A DNA stretch of 64,000 bases from Epsilonproteobacteria bacterium UBA4036 (GTDB lineage: Bacteria > Campylobacterota > Campylobacteria > Campylobacterales > Arcobacteraceae). The translations under genes and the position numbers were made by a program. Position 1 is the stretch's first letter. Every line of letters begins with the position of its first letter. Shown piece by piece: positions 8,594 to 17,546 of the stretch. The notes beneath the pieces are model-generated. The model was not told where the DNA came from and did no database searches. It worked only from the letters and a program-made list of their open reading frames with translations. The DNA lies in the NCBI GenBank assembly GCA_002382325.1, contig DGAG01000012.1, positions 1 to 64,000 of the forward strand. Direction: 5' to 3'.

Positions 8594-8667
8594 TTGGTAA
8601 CTGGTGAGTAGTGAATAGTGAGTGGAAATTTCTTCTCACCACTTACTTCTTACTTTTCACTCATTAC
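8579..8667. repeat. Heptad-repeat inverted array between lnt and cusA
   Basis: The left arm (8579-8625) is made of 7-bp units of the form GTGAGTR/GTGAATA, and the right arm (8635-8667) is the inverted array (reading GTAATGA, GTGAAAA, GTAAGAA, GTAAGTG on the minus strand). The two convergent genes both stop inside it: lnt at 8593 and cusA at 8650. It can fold into a long imperfect hairpin and probably serves as a bidirectional terminator. Three other loci in the window have the same architecture with different units. Confidence 0.65.
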
Positions 8668-11600
8668 TTTTCTAAGCATTAAAATATAAAACACCGCTGG
8701 AATAATCATCAATGTTAAAAATGCAGAGCTTATCATTCCTCCAATCATGGGTGCTGCAATTCGTTGCATCACTTCACTTCCCACTCCTTGAATGTACATA
8801 ATAGGAATAAGTCCTCCTAAAATGGCAAACAGTGTCATCAATTTGGGTCGAAGTCGCAATACGGCTCCTTTATAAATGGCATGAAATAACTCTTTTTTTT
8901 CAGGCTTTGTACATTTCTCTTTTAATTCAAGCATCGCTTCATGCAAATAGACCAACATCACAATAGAGGTTTCTGCAGCCACGCCTAGAAGAGCTAAAAA
9001 TCCAACGATAACAGCAATAGAAATATTAAAGTTCAGATATTCTAAATAAAATATTCCCCCTGTTAAGGCAAAAGGCAAGGTAAAAAAGATAATAAACGTG
9101 TACGTCATATTACGTAAAGCAAAATAAATCAATAAGAAAATAATCACAAACGTCAATGGAATAATATAGACTAACCGTTGCATTGCACTTTCTAAATATT
9201 CACTTTGTCCTGCCCATTCAAAATAAAACCCTGTGGGTAAAGTAATCTCTTTTAAGAGTTCTTTGGCTTCATCTTTATATTGTTTGGCAGAAATTTCTGT
9301 TTTTGGTGTAATATAAATAAAGTTTACATTCAAAGCTTTTTCTGATTTAATCACAGATGGGCCTGTTTCATACTGTAAAGTAGCAAAGGTACTTAAGGGT
9401 TGGAAACCCAATTTGGTTTTAATGTGTAAATTATTGAGTGAATTAATCTCTTCTCTTTGTGTCGTTTCATATCGCAAACTAATGGGATATCGCTCAAGTC
9501 CTTCTAAAAATGTTGAAACTTGACTTCCAGCAACTCCTAAAGAAATTGTACTTAACACTTCATTTTTGGTAATTCCGTATCGAGATAATTGTTCATCGTG
9601 TATGTTAATATTTAAATAATACCCCGAATTGATTTTATCCGAAGAGACAGAGAGTGTTTTATCAAACTTTTTTAACTTTTGTTCAATCTGCAATGCCACC
9701 TCTTCTAGTTTGGCATGGTCATTTCCATAGAGTTTAATTCCAAGTGGCGTTCGAATTCCAGTTAAAAGCATATCAATTCGCCCTCGTATTGGATACGTCC
9801 AAGAGTTAATCAATCCAGCCAATTGAAGTTTCTCATCCATTTCTTTAAGAAGTTGTTTGTAGGTCATTCCTTCTCGCCACTCATTTTCGGGTTTAAACTG
9901 CACAATCGTTTCAATCATAGCAAGTGGAGCGGGATCGGTTGCTGTATCGGCTCGTCCTGCTTTACCAAATACCGTTTCTACTTCTGGAAAAGATTTTAAC
10001 ACTTGATTGGTTTTTTGCGTTAATTCTTTGGCCAAATCTACTCCAATTCCATAAGGAGTTACGGGCATATACATAAATGTTTGCTCATTCATCATGGGCA
10101 TAAATTCCCAATTGAGTTTCTTGTACACAGGGTATGCCACAATTAACGTTGCAACAAATATTCCAACTACAAGATAACGAAATCTCAATGAAACTTTTAA
10201 TAACGGTGAATACAATTTGATAAAAAATTGATTTAGCCAGTTATTATGTTCTGGCATAATTTTACCCCGAATGAGAAATATCATTAAAATAGGCACCAAA
10301 GTAATTGAAAGCACGGCTCCTGCAATCATCGCAAATGATTTAGTAAATGCTAAGGGTGAGAACAATCGCCCTTCTTGCCCCGTAAGTGCAAAAATAGGTA
10401 AAAAAGAGACTACCACTAAAATCAAGGCAAAAAATATAGGACGCCCTACTTGTTTGGCTGATTTGATGATAATTTCAATACGCTCTTGGTTTGAGATATT
10501 TTCTTTTCCTTGCAAATATTTATGCGCATTTTCGACCATAACAATCGTCGCATCCACCATCGCACCAATGGCAATAGCAATACCACCCAAACTCATAATA
10601 TTTGAGCCTAAACCAAACACTTTCATGAGTAAAAAAGTCAAAAGAACCGTAATAGGAAGTGTAATGATAATAATTAAAGCACTTCTAAAATGGAATAAAA
10701 ACAACCCACTGACAATCATAACGATAATACTCTCTTCAATCAGTGTATTTTTTAGTGTATCAATGGCTTTATCTATAAGCGAACTTCGGTCATACGTTTC
10801 TACTACTTCAACATCAGCAATATTTAAAGTTTTAAGTTTTTCTTTTACCGCTTTGATTACTTTATACGGATTTTCTCCATAACGAACCACAATAATTCCA
10901 CCAACGGTTTCACCTTCCCCATTTAAATCAGCCATTCCTCGACGGTTAGAAGATGTCACATTGACTTGGGCAATATCTTTTATGGTTAGAGGGATTGAAT
11001 TGATGGTTTTAACCGTAATATTTTCTATATCCACAACACTTTGTAAATATCCTCGTGCTGTTACCATATGTTCAAAACCATTTTCTAAAACGATTCTTCC
11101 ACCGCTGTCATTGTTGTTTTGGGTTAAGGCATTTTTGACCTCAGCAATACTTAAATCATATTGTACAAGCTTATCTTGATTTAACGTGATTTCATAGTTT
11201 TTAATGTATCCACCAATTGATGCGACTTCTGAAACACCATCTACTCCTAAAAGAGCAAATTTGTAATAATAATCTTGTAACGTTCGTAACTCTTGCAAGT
11301 TTTTAGTTTTAGACTTTAGTGCATACTCATATGCCCAACCCACACCTGTAGCATCGGGACCAATTTGTACACTTGAACCTTCAGGAAATGTTCCTTGTAA
11401 GCTTGAAAGTTGTTCTAATATTCGGTTTCTTGAATCGTATAAATCCGTACCCTCTTTAAAAATAATATAAATCAAGGCATTTTGAAAACTGCTCATGGCA
11501 CGAACCGTATCAATATTGGGCAAACTCATTAAGTTTGAAATCAAAGGATAAGAGATTTGTTCTTCAATCGTTTTAGGACTTTGCCCTGCCCATTTTACTT

Positions 11601-11748
11601 GCACAATAACTTGTGGAGGAGATAAATCGGGTAAGGCGTCTAAACTGGTGTTTTTAACTGACCAAAGTGAAGCAACCGTTAAAATAACAGTAAAAAAAAG
11701 TATGAGAAATTTATTCTTAACACTGTATGAGATGATACTTTCTACCAT
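8650..11748 (-). CDS. cusA: Cu(I)/Ag(I)-type RND efflux transporter (CusA family)
   Basis: 1032 residues, the full length of a heavy-metal RND pump. It has twelve expected helices with large periplasmic domains after helices 1 and 7. The three methionines that carry Cu/Ag in E. coli CusA (573, 623, 672) have counterparts at M561, M611 (PLAMIET) and M660 (RIDMLLTGI) with identical spacing, which favours monovalent Cu/Ag over Zn/Co. The helix-4 charged motif GAMVDATIVMVENAH is present. It follows cusB by 9 bp. The last codons (VMSEK) are encoded inside the heptad-repeat array, so the tail is probably dispensable. Confidence 0.93.
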   Translation of the reverse strand: MVESIISYSVKNKFLILFFTVILTVASLWSVKNTSLDALPDLSPPQVIVQVKWAGQSPKTIEEQISYPLISNLMSLPNIDTVRAMSSFQNALIYIIFKEGTDLYDSRNRILEQLSSLQGTFPEGSSVQIGPDATGVGWAYEYALKSKTKNLQELRTLQDYYYKFALLGVDGVSEVASIGGYIKNYEITLNQDKLVQYDLSIAEVKNALTQNNNDSGGRIVLENGFEHMVTARGYLQSVVDIENITVKTINSIPLTIKDIAQVNVTSSNRRGMADLNGEGETVGGIIVVRYGENPYKVIKAVKEKLKTLNIADVEVVETYDRSSLIDKAIDTLKNTLIEESIIVMIVSGLFLFHFRSALIIIITLPITVLLTFLLMKVFGLGSNIMSLGGIAIAIGAMVDATIVMVENAHKYLQGKENISNQERIEIIIKSAKQVGRPIFFALILVVVSFLPIFALTGQEGRLFSPLAFTKSFAMIAGAVLSITLVPILMIFLIRGKIMPEHNNWLNQFFIKLYSPLLKVSLRFRYLVVGIFVATLIVAYPVYKKLNWEFMPMMNEQTFMYMPVTPYGIGVDLAKELTQKTNQVLKSFPEVETVFGKAGRADTATDPAPLAMIETIVQFKPENEWREGMTYKQLLKEMDEKLQLAGLINSWTYPIRGRIDMLLTGIRTPLGIKLYGNDHAKLEEVALQIEQKLKKFDKTLSVSSDKINSGYYLNINIHDEQLSRYGITKNEVLSTISLGVAGSQVSTFLEGLERYPISLRYETTQREEINSLNNLHIKTKLGFQPLSTFATLQYETGPSVIKSEKALNVNFIYITPKTEISAKQYKDEAKELLKEITLPTGFYFEWAGQSEYLESAMQRLVYIIPLTFVIIFLLIYFALRNMTYTFIIFFTLPFALTGGIFYLEYLNFNISIAVIVGFLALLGVAAETSIVMLVYLHEAMLELKEKCTKPEKKELFHAIYKGAVLRLRPKLMTLFAILGGLIPIMYIQGVGSEVMQRIAAPMIGGMISSAFLTLMIIPAVFYILMLRKVMSEK

Positions 11749-11757
11749 ACTATTATC

Positions 11758-12765
11758 CTACCACTCTTCATCTTTGCTGTACAAAGAGTTTGTTACAGCA
11801 TCTGAATCCAATAAGAAAAGGGCATTATTGATGACTTCTTCTCCCGCTTTTAAACCACTTAAGACTTCATACGTATTTGAACCTATACGCTTTGCTTCAA
11901 TTTCAATGGGTTCATACTCTTCATTGGGAAGAGATAAAAAGGCAAAGTGTTTATCTCCTTTTTGAATTACCGCTTCTTTAGGCAGAGTCAATGTTGTTTT
12001 TTCTTGGGTTTGCACTACGATTTTAGCGAACATATTGGGACTTAATTGCAGAGCTTTATTTTCCACAACAAATCTTACCGATACAGTTTTGTTTTTTTCA
12101 TCCACGATAGGATAAATTGTATCAACGTGCATTTTAAAAGGTTCTTTGATGCCATCAATATATAACTTTGCTTGCAATCCTTTTTTCATAAAAGACAAAT
12201 CATTTTGATACACTTGTGCGATAAACCACAACTGCTCGATATTCGCCAATTGCAATAATAGCTGACCTTTTTTAAAAGCACTTCCGTTGTTGATATTTCG
12301 TTGTAAAACAATAGCGTCAAAAGGAGCATACAAAGCAATGTTTTCAAAAATTGTATCTTGGTTTTTAATCCGTTTTAGCTCTTGATCTTGCAATCCTAAC
12401 GCAATGAGTTTTTCAAATCCACTGTTATAGAGTTTGTCATTGATGGTTTTTAAGACTTTTAACTCTTTTTGAATACTCACTAATTCATTGGAATAGAGTT
12501 CAAATAAAGGCTCTCCTTTTTTGACAACCTTATAATCTTCATTGGCAAAAAGTTTGGTAATATACCCATCAAATCGGGTTGTCACATCAAAAACTCTGCT
12601 TGTATCGACTGTTGTTTGTCCATAAAAACTTTGAGTTTGAATAATTTTTTCTTCTTTGACTTTGACTGTTGTTTTATTAAAAAGTTGCTTCACATCTAAG
12701 ATTTGGGCATTGGATTGAAGTAAAAACAACGTGCCAATAACGATTGTTTGAATTAAAAATTTCAT
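11758..12765 (-). CDS. cusB: RND efflux periplasmic adaptor (CusB family)
   Basis: 335 residues with a signal peptide (MKFLIQTIVIGTLFLLQSNA), a lipoyl/barrel-sandwich region (GYITKLFANEDYKVVKKGEPLFELYS), an alpha-hairpin about 95-135 and beta-barrel/membrane-proximal domains. This is the membrane-fusion protein linking the inner-membrane pump to the outer-membrane channel. It is shorter than E. coli CusB and lacks an obvious N-terminal Met-rich metal site; the upstream Met/His-rich protein may play that part. It overlaps the TolC-type gene by 4 bp. Confidence 0.9.
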   Translation of the reverse strand: MKFLIQTIVIGTLFLLQSNAQILDVKQLFNKTTVKVKEEKIIQTQSFYGQTTVDTSRVFDVTTRFDGYITKLFANEDYKVVKKGEPLFELYSNELVSIQKELKVLKTINDKLYNSGFEKLIALGLQDQELKRIKNQDTIFENIALYAPFDAIVLQRNINNGSAFKKGQLLLQLANIEQLWFIAQVYQNDLSFMKKGLQAKLYIDGIKEPFKMHVDTIYPIVDEKNKTVSVRFVVENKALQLSPNMFAKIVVQTQEKTTLTLPKEAVIQKGDKHFAFLSLPNEEYEPIEIEAKRIGSNTYEVLSGLKAGEEVINNALFLLDSDAVTNSLYSKDEEW

Positions 12766-13961
12766 TGGAGTATTCCTTTATTATAATACATGGCTTTTGA
12801 AAGTGTTTGAAAATAGTTGAATTTTTCATCGAGTAATAAAAGTTGATAGTTAATCTCTTCATTTAAACTGTTGATGACTTCTTGAGGTTTCACTTTTTCT
12901 AAACTGTTATACAACTCTATACTCTCTTGAACTTTTTGTTGTATAGGTAAAATAGTGGTTGTTAAGACATTAATGGTTTTCAGTGAATTGTCAAATTCAT
13001 TGTTAAGAAGTTTTGTTTGTGTCGTAAACTGTTTTTCTAAATCTTTTAAACGACTGATTTCTTCATAGTTTTTTGATTTGGCTCTTAAAGCCTTGCTGTT
13101 TTCTGTTCCATACAGTGCCAAAGGCACTGCAATTGAAAAGTTCACATAGTCTTCAAACTTGTTATCTCGTTGAAAATACGCGACATTAAAACTCACATCG
13201 GGGATTTTGTTTTCTTCTTCTAATTTGATTTGAGTCATCGCTTTTTTACTGATAAGTTCTTGTATTTTAAGTTTTGGATGGTGTGAAAAATCAATCACCA
13301 AAGGTTGTGAAAAATGTTCTAAATCCACTTCTAAGTGTTGAATTTTTTCTTGAGTAATTTCTTCCAATCGCAGATATAAATTTTTAATGGTCGTATCCAG
13401 TTTAATTTTTTGTAAATTGACTTTTGAATACATAATTTGAGCATTGAGTGCTTGTGTTTGAAGCACTTGGTTATTTTCATATAAATAGGTATTGAGTTGT
13501 TCTAATTTTGAAATATTATGTAAATAACTCTCTAATAATTTTGACTTTTTTTCTAAAAGGGCAATCGAAAAACAAAATTCATAAATTTTTGATTGCAGTT
13601 CAAGTTTTTTATCTTCTAACAAAAAGGTTAAAATTTCTTTGTCTTTTAAAGCAATTTCTTCTTTATATTCCAGTTTATCTCCCATAGGGATAACTTGCGT
13701 TATTCCTATAAATTGGGCTTGCATCGCTTCTAAATCTCTTTTACTGACATCATCAAACTGAATATCATTGGCACCAAAAATTAGCATTGGATTTTGCCAT
13801 TTTTTTGCCAACACGATATTTTCATTGGCCCCTACAATGGCTTTTTGTAATCCCGAAATGGTGTAATTTTTCTCATAGGTTGTTTGCACTAACTCTTGTG
13901 GTGTAATCCCAAAAAGCTGTGAAAAACACAAACAAGAAAGTAAAAGAGATTTGGCTTTCAT
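12762..13961 (-). CDS. TolC-family outer-membrane efflux protein
   Basis: 399 residues with a signal peptide (KAKSLLLSCLCFSQLFG) and two long coiled-coil repeats typical of the outer-membrane efflux channel. It is the first structural gene of the tripartite pump after the small Met/His protein and is coupled by overlaps on both sides (1 bp and 4 bp). It most likely forms the CusC-equivalent exit duct. Sequence is weakly conserved in this family, so specificity comes from the operon. Confidence 0.88.
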   Translation of the reverse strand: MKAKSLLLSCLCFSQLFGITPQELVQTTYEKNYTISGLQKAIVGANENIVLAKKWQNPMLIFGANDIQFDDVSKRDLEAMQAQFIGITQVIPMGDKLEYKEEIALKDKEILTFLLEDKKLELQSKIYEFCFSIALLEKKSKLLESYLHNISKLEQLNTYLYENNQVLQTQALNAQIMYSKVNLQKIKLDTTIKNLYLRLEEITQEKIQHLEVDLEHFSQPLVIDFSHHPKLKIQELISKKAMTQIKLEEENKIPDVSFNVAYFQRDNKFEDYVNFSIAVPLALYGTENSKALRAKSKNYEEISRLKDLEKQFTTQTKLLNNEFDNSLKTINVLTTTILPIQQKVQESIELYNSLEKVKPQEVINSLNEEINYQLLLLDEKFNYFQTLSKAMYYNKGILQ

Positions 13962-14410
13962 CAGTAGTTTACACTCCCTTTCACCATTCGCACTTTTTTA
14001 TCGGCCGTTCTGAATTTAATTTGATATTGCCATGTTCCATTCATACTTAAGTTGATATTGGCTTTAAAAACACTGTTGATTAATTTTCCTTCATCTTCAT
14101 ACTCCATATAGGGCATTCCTGGCATTTCAGGCATAAAAAATTTAACTTTAATATCGGCGTTTTTCAATGCTTCATTGTTATTTGAAACCATAATTTCCAC
14201 TTCATTATTTCCCGTAACAAAAGGTTTTTCAGTGTGCACAATGACTTTATACTCATCTCGTGTCAGCATTTCATTGTGATACGCCATACCGCTGCTTGCA
14301 GAACTGGCATGATTCATTTTTGAGTGATCCATTTGGGCATGTTCATTTGCAAACAACGCGGTACTTGCTACGAGTGATAAACCAATTAAGGCTAATTTGA
14401 TTGATTTCAT
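13961..14410 (-). CDS. Periplasmic FixH/YtkA-like protein with Met/His-rich N-terminus
   Basis: 149 residues. After a signal peptide ending ALFANEH there is a Met/His cluster (AQMDHSKMNHASS) suited to Cu(I)/Ag(I) binding. A YtkA/FixH-like beta-sandwich follows, with a second Met cluster (FMPEMPGMPYMEYEDEG). It leads the RND operon and probably hands periplasmic copper to the pump, comparable in role to CusF but with a different fold. The role is inferred; membership in the operon is clear from the 1-bp overlap. Confidence 0.78.
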   Translation of the reverse strand: MKSIKLALIGLSLVASTALFANEHAQMDHSKMNHASSASSGMAYHNEMLTRDEYKVIVHTEKPFVTGNNEVEIMVSNNNEALKNADIKVKFFMPEMPGMPYMEYEDEGKLINSVFKANINLSMNGTWQYQIKFRTADKKVRMVKGSVNY

Positions 14411-14498
14411 TGTTTTTCCTTGTAATGTATTTTTACAAGTATAAGCTAAGTTGTGTGTATTGTGTGTGGAGTTTTTTTAAATATGAAGAGGGAATTTG

Positions 14499-15323
14499 TT
14501 ATTCGTATGCACGAATAACAAACCCTTTTTTCCCGTCATTTGAAAGTAAATTATAATTGGCATTAAATACTTGTGCTTTTTTTTGGGTATGAGCTTTAAT
14601 CACCCAATTCGCTTCAATGGCTCGATGTTTTGCTAAACCCGATTGACTCAGTTTTTTCATGGTATCAATGGTATGTTGTGTCACTTTAAGTTTATCATAA
14701 ATAAAACTGTTGGTTTGCAGGTTTTTAAACAGTGTAAATTCTGTTTCGTCAATAATACCAATAATCTCAAAATATTTGGCATTTTTATGTTTATCCACAA
14801 ACGCTATGATATTTTTACGACATTGCGAAGAAATTGAGTATTTTCCCACTTCCATATCGTAACATTTTGCAAAATCTTTAACTCGTTTTGCCAATGCTGC
14901 TTTTTCTGAACTGCTTTCATAATTGATACTTAATGGCGCTTCACTGACAGTTTCAGTTCGCTCTTTTAACGTTGCGTCAACGTTTTTAGTTATGGGTTGA
15001 GACGCCACTTGAAGAGCTTGCTCTTTCTCTTCTTGTAAAGAAGCAATCTCTTTTAAAAAGGCCTGTTTTTCTTCCAAAGCCGCATTGAGTTTGGCTTCAA
15101 CTTTTTTAAACTCTTCGTTTGTTTTATATTGAAGTTGCACGTGATAAGGCAAATCTTGAAACTCCACATTTTGAGCAGTATTTGATGAGGGATTGCTTTG
15201 TGTTTTTTGGGGCATAAAATGCAGATATGTCAATGCCAATAAGGCCAAAGTTAAAAGAGAATACGCGACATAATGTATACTATTTGAGCCAGTTTGTGTT
15301 ACGGGGATTTCTTGATTTTCCAT
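14499..15323 (-). CDS. Membrane-anchored coiled-coil protein with OmpA-like C-terminal domain
   Basis: 274 residues from the ATG at 15323, chosen because CAGGAGAC lies just upstream; a start at 15338 gives five more residues. One membrane helix (about 20-38) is followed by a coiled coil (about 65-110) and a 120-residue C-terminal domain. That domain has the pattern of OmpA/MotB peptidoglycan-binding modules (IIGIIDETEF, LSQSGLAKHRAIEANWVI), though it is divergent. It is probably an envelope protein with the domain in the periplasm. Function unknown. Confidence 0.6.
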   Translation of the reverse strand: MENQEIPVTQTGSNSIHYVAYSLLTLALLALTYLHFMPQKTQSNPSSNTAQNVEFQDLPYHVQLQYKTNEEFKKVEAKLNAALEEKQAFLKEIASLQEEKEQALQVASQPITKNVDATLKERTETVSEAPLSINYESSSEKAALAKRVKDFAKCYDMEVGKYSISSQCRKNIIAFVDKHKNAKYFEIIGIIDETEFTLFKNLQTNSFIYDKLKVTQHTIDTMKKLSQSGLAKHRAIEANWVIKAHTQKKAQVFNANYNLLSNDGKKGFVIRAYE

Positions 15324-15369
15324 TCTTGTCTCCTGCATTGTGATAGCCTACATCATACCAAAAATTTGA

Positions 15370-16779
15370 CTAAAACTTCGTAAGATACTTTTTTTTAATA
15401 CGATTTAAAATGGCTTTTTTACTTAAGTGTTCATTTTCCAATTGCACTTCATACGCATAATCCAATATCGTTTTAAACACTTTATTAGGAACAAACCCCA
15501 AATCAATTAAGTCTCGTCCCATAACCAAAGGTTTTAAGGCACTGTGATGCACTTCAAGTTCTTGGGCTTGAGTTAAAAGCCAAGAAATGGCTTCATCGCA
15601 TTGTGTTTTATCTAGTATTGCTCGCCCTTTGCAATCGGCTTGTGCCACCAAACACAAATCTTCAATATTGACTCGTTTTGCCAATCGTTTAATCGCTTTT
15701 GTTGAAGAGTCATCCCGATACAATTGAAAAGGAGCCAAATGGTTTTCAACAAGTTGCACAACATTTAAAATAAGTTTTTTATCTTGTGTCAAACGATTTA
15801 AAAATGATAACGTAGGGGATACACCCTCTTTTTCATGTTTATAGGAAGTGATTTTCCCCTTGATGATTTGAGTGGTTGCAGGTTTACCTAAATCATGACA
15901 CACTACAGCCAACATCAAATACAAATTTCGAAACTCATCATGGGTTTTAAGTTTTGCCATTTCATCAATTGCCATTAGTGTATGAATCCAAACATCTCCT
16001 TCAGGATGATATTCAAACTCTTGAACACAACCCATCAAAGCTTTTAGTTCAGGAAAATATTTTAAAATCCCTAACTCTTTTAAAAGTTCAAACCCCAAAG
16101 AGGGTTTGGCTGATTGCAACAATAATTTCTTAAACTCTTCAAAAATACGATGAGAAGAGAGCTCTTCAAGTAAGCCGTTTGTAACCATTGATTGACACAA
16201 TTGAAATGTTTTTGCATCTAAACGCAATTCAAAACGTGAAGACAATTGAACAGCACGATAAACACGTAAAGGGTCTTCAATAAATGATTCATCTTTAATA
16301 TGACGTAAGATTTTATGTTCTAAATCTTTTAAACCGTTGTTGGGGTCTAAAAAAGTGTGTGAATTAAAATCGTAGCCAATGGAATTAATGGTAAAATCAC
16401 GACGTAAACTTGCCTTTTCAAAACTTAAAAAAGCATCGCTTTGAACTTCAAATCCGGTATACCCTTTTGCAATTTTTTTTTCAGTTCGGGGTAAAGCAAA
16501 ATCAAATTCATAGGTGTTGCTTTGCAGTTTAAACACACCAAAACTTTTTCCTACGAGTTTGACGTTACCAAATTGGCTTAAAAGAGTTTGTATTTTAAGA
16601 ATATCATTGCACCCAAACAGTTCAATGTCATAATCTTTAAGCGGTTTATTTAAAAAAAAATCCCGAACACAGCCCCCTACAAGTATGGGTTTAATCCCAT
16701 TTTCTTGCAGGGTTTTTAAAACTTTTTCAAGCTCTAAAGGAATAAAAAATTTATTTTTTTTCTTTATAGACGTGTACAT
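15370..16779 (-). CDS. cca: CCA tRNA nucleotidyltransferase / poly(A) polymerase family
   Basis: 469 residues from the ATG at 16779, which overlaps mscS by 29 bp; the longer frame to 16818 lies deeper in mscS and is unlikely. The head domain has PILVGGCVRDFFLNKPLKDYDIE with the catalytic DxD-type acids, then the RRDFTINSIGYD motif and an RNA-binding helical region. A C-terminal HD domain (HTLMAIDEMAKL...CHDLGKPAT) follows, giving phosphohydrolase capacity as in E. coli Cca. It adds or repairs the 3' CCA of tRNA. Confidence 0.9.
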   Translation of the reverse strand: MYTSIKKKNKFFIPLELEKVLKTLQENGIKPILVGGCVRDFFLNKPLKDYDIELFGCNDILKIQTLLSQFGNVKLVGKSFGVFKLQSNTYEFDFALPRTEKKIAKGYTGFEVQSDAFLSFEKASLRRDFTINSIGYDFNSHTFLDPNNGLKDLEHKILRHIKDESFIEDPLRVYRAVQLSSRFELRLDAKTFQLCQSMVTNGLLEELSSHRIFEEFKKLLLQSAKPSLGFELLKELGILKYFPELKALMGCVQEFEYHPEGDVWIHTLMAIDEMAKLKTHDEFRNLYLMLAVVCHDLGKPATTQIIKGKITSYKHEKEGVSPTLSFLNRLTQDKKLILNVVQLVENHLAPFQLYRDDSSTKAIKRLAKRVNIEDLCLVAQADCKGRAILDKTQCDEAISWLLTQAQELEVHHSALKPLVMGRDLIDLGFVPNKVFKTILDYAYEVQLENEHLSKKAILNRIKKKYLTKF

Positions 16780-17542
16780 CAGTTTGAGGATATGGAATGG
16801 TAATACCCTCTTGGTCAAATTGAGTTTTTATCGTTTCAATTAGCTCAAATCGAACATCCCAATAATCAGGCGTATTCACCCAAGCTCGAACAATAAAATT
16901 CACCGAAGAATCCGCCAATTCACTTACTGCGATTTTATTGGCTTCGTCTTGTAACACTTTTTCATGGGAAGCCACAATTGAAATGAGCAACTCTTTGACT
17001 TTTTTGATATCATCTTCATACCCTACACCAATAAGCAAATCCACCCGTCGTTTGTCGTGGGCATTGACATTAATAATACTGCCACTGGTAATACTGGCAT
17101 TGGGTACAAGGATTTTTTGATTATCACCCGTTTTAAACTCCGTATTAAACAGGTGAATTTCAGTGATTGTTCCGCTTACTCCCCCAGCAGTTACAAAATC
17201 TCCAATTTTAAAGGGTTTAAAAAAGACGATCATAACGCCCGAAGCAAAGTTTGATAAAGAGTCTTTCAACGCCAAACCAATGGCTAAACCAGCGGCTCCT
17301 AAAATGGCTAAAAAAGAGGTTGTTTCTATGCCAACTTGCTTTAACGCGGTTAAAATAACAACGACCAACAACGCATAATAGATGATATTTTTAAAAAACA
17401 CCACCAACGTTTCATCCAGCTTTGAACTTTTTCTCAAACCTTTTATGATTAAATTGGTGACTTCACCTACAACCCATTTTCCTACAAAAAATATTGCCAG
17501 TGCCAGAATAATATTCATTGCATACGCTAAAATTGCATCCAT
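16751..17542 (-). CDS. mscS: Small-conductance mechanosensitive channel (MscS family)
   Basis: 263 residues, close to E. coli MscS. It has three N-terminal membrane helices, with TM3 rich in Gly and Ala (AILGAAGLAIGLALKDSLSNFASGVMI), then the beta domain (FKIGDFVTAGGVSGTITEI) and the C-terminal alpha/beta domain (VDLLIGVGYEDDIKKV). It opens on membrane tension to release solutes in hypo-osmotic shock. It is 4 bp downstream of proS and overlaps cca. Confidence 0.94.
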   Translation of the reverse strand: MDAILAYAMNIILALAIFFVGKWVVGEVTNLIIKGLRKSSKLDETLVVFFKNIIYYALLVVVILTALKQVGIETTSFLAILGAAGLAIGLALKDSLSNFASGVMIVFFKPFKIGDFVTAGGVSGTITEIHLFNTEFKTGDNQKILVPNASITSGSIINVNAHDKRRVDLLIGVGYEDDIKKVKELLISIVASHEKVLQDEANKIAVSELADSSVNFIVRAWVNTPDYWDVRFELIETIKTQFDQEGITIPYPQTDVHVYKEKK

Positions 17543-17546
17543 GTAC

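Noticed and set aside
8579..8667. Short repeats that might be a CRISPR array or phage att site
   Set aside because: Units are 7 bp, contiguous and inverted, with no spacers; the pattern is a hairpin, and no cas or integrase gene is near.
10271..10882. 203-residue reading frame opposite cusA
   Set aside because: It is antisense to a well-conserved RND transporter, has no ribosome-binding site and gives a composition typical of a shadow frame.
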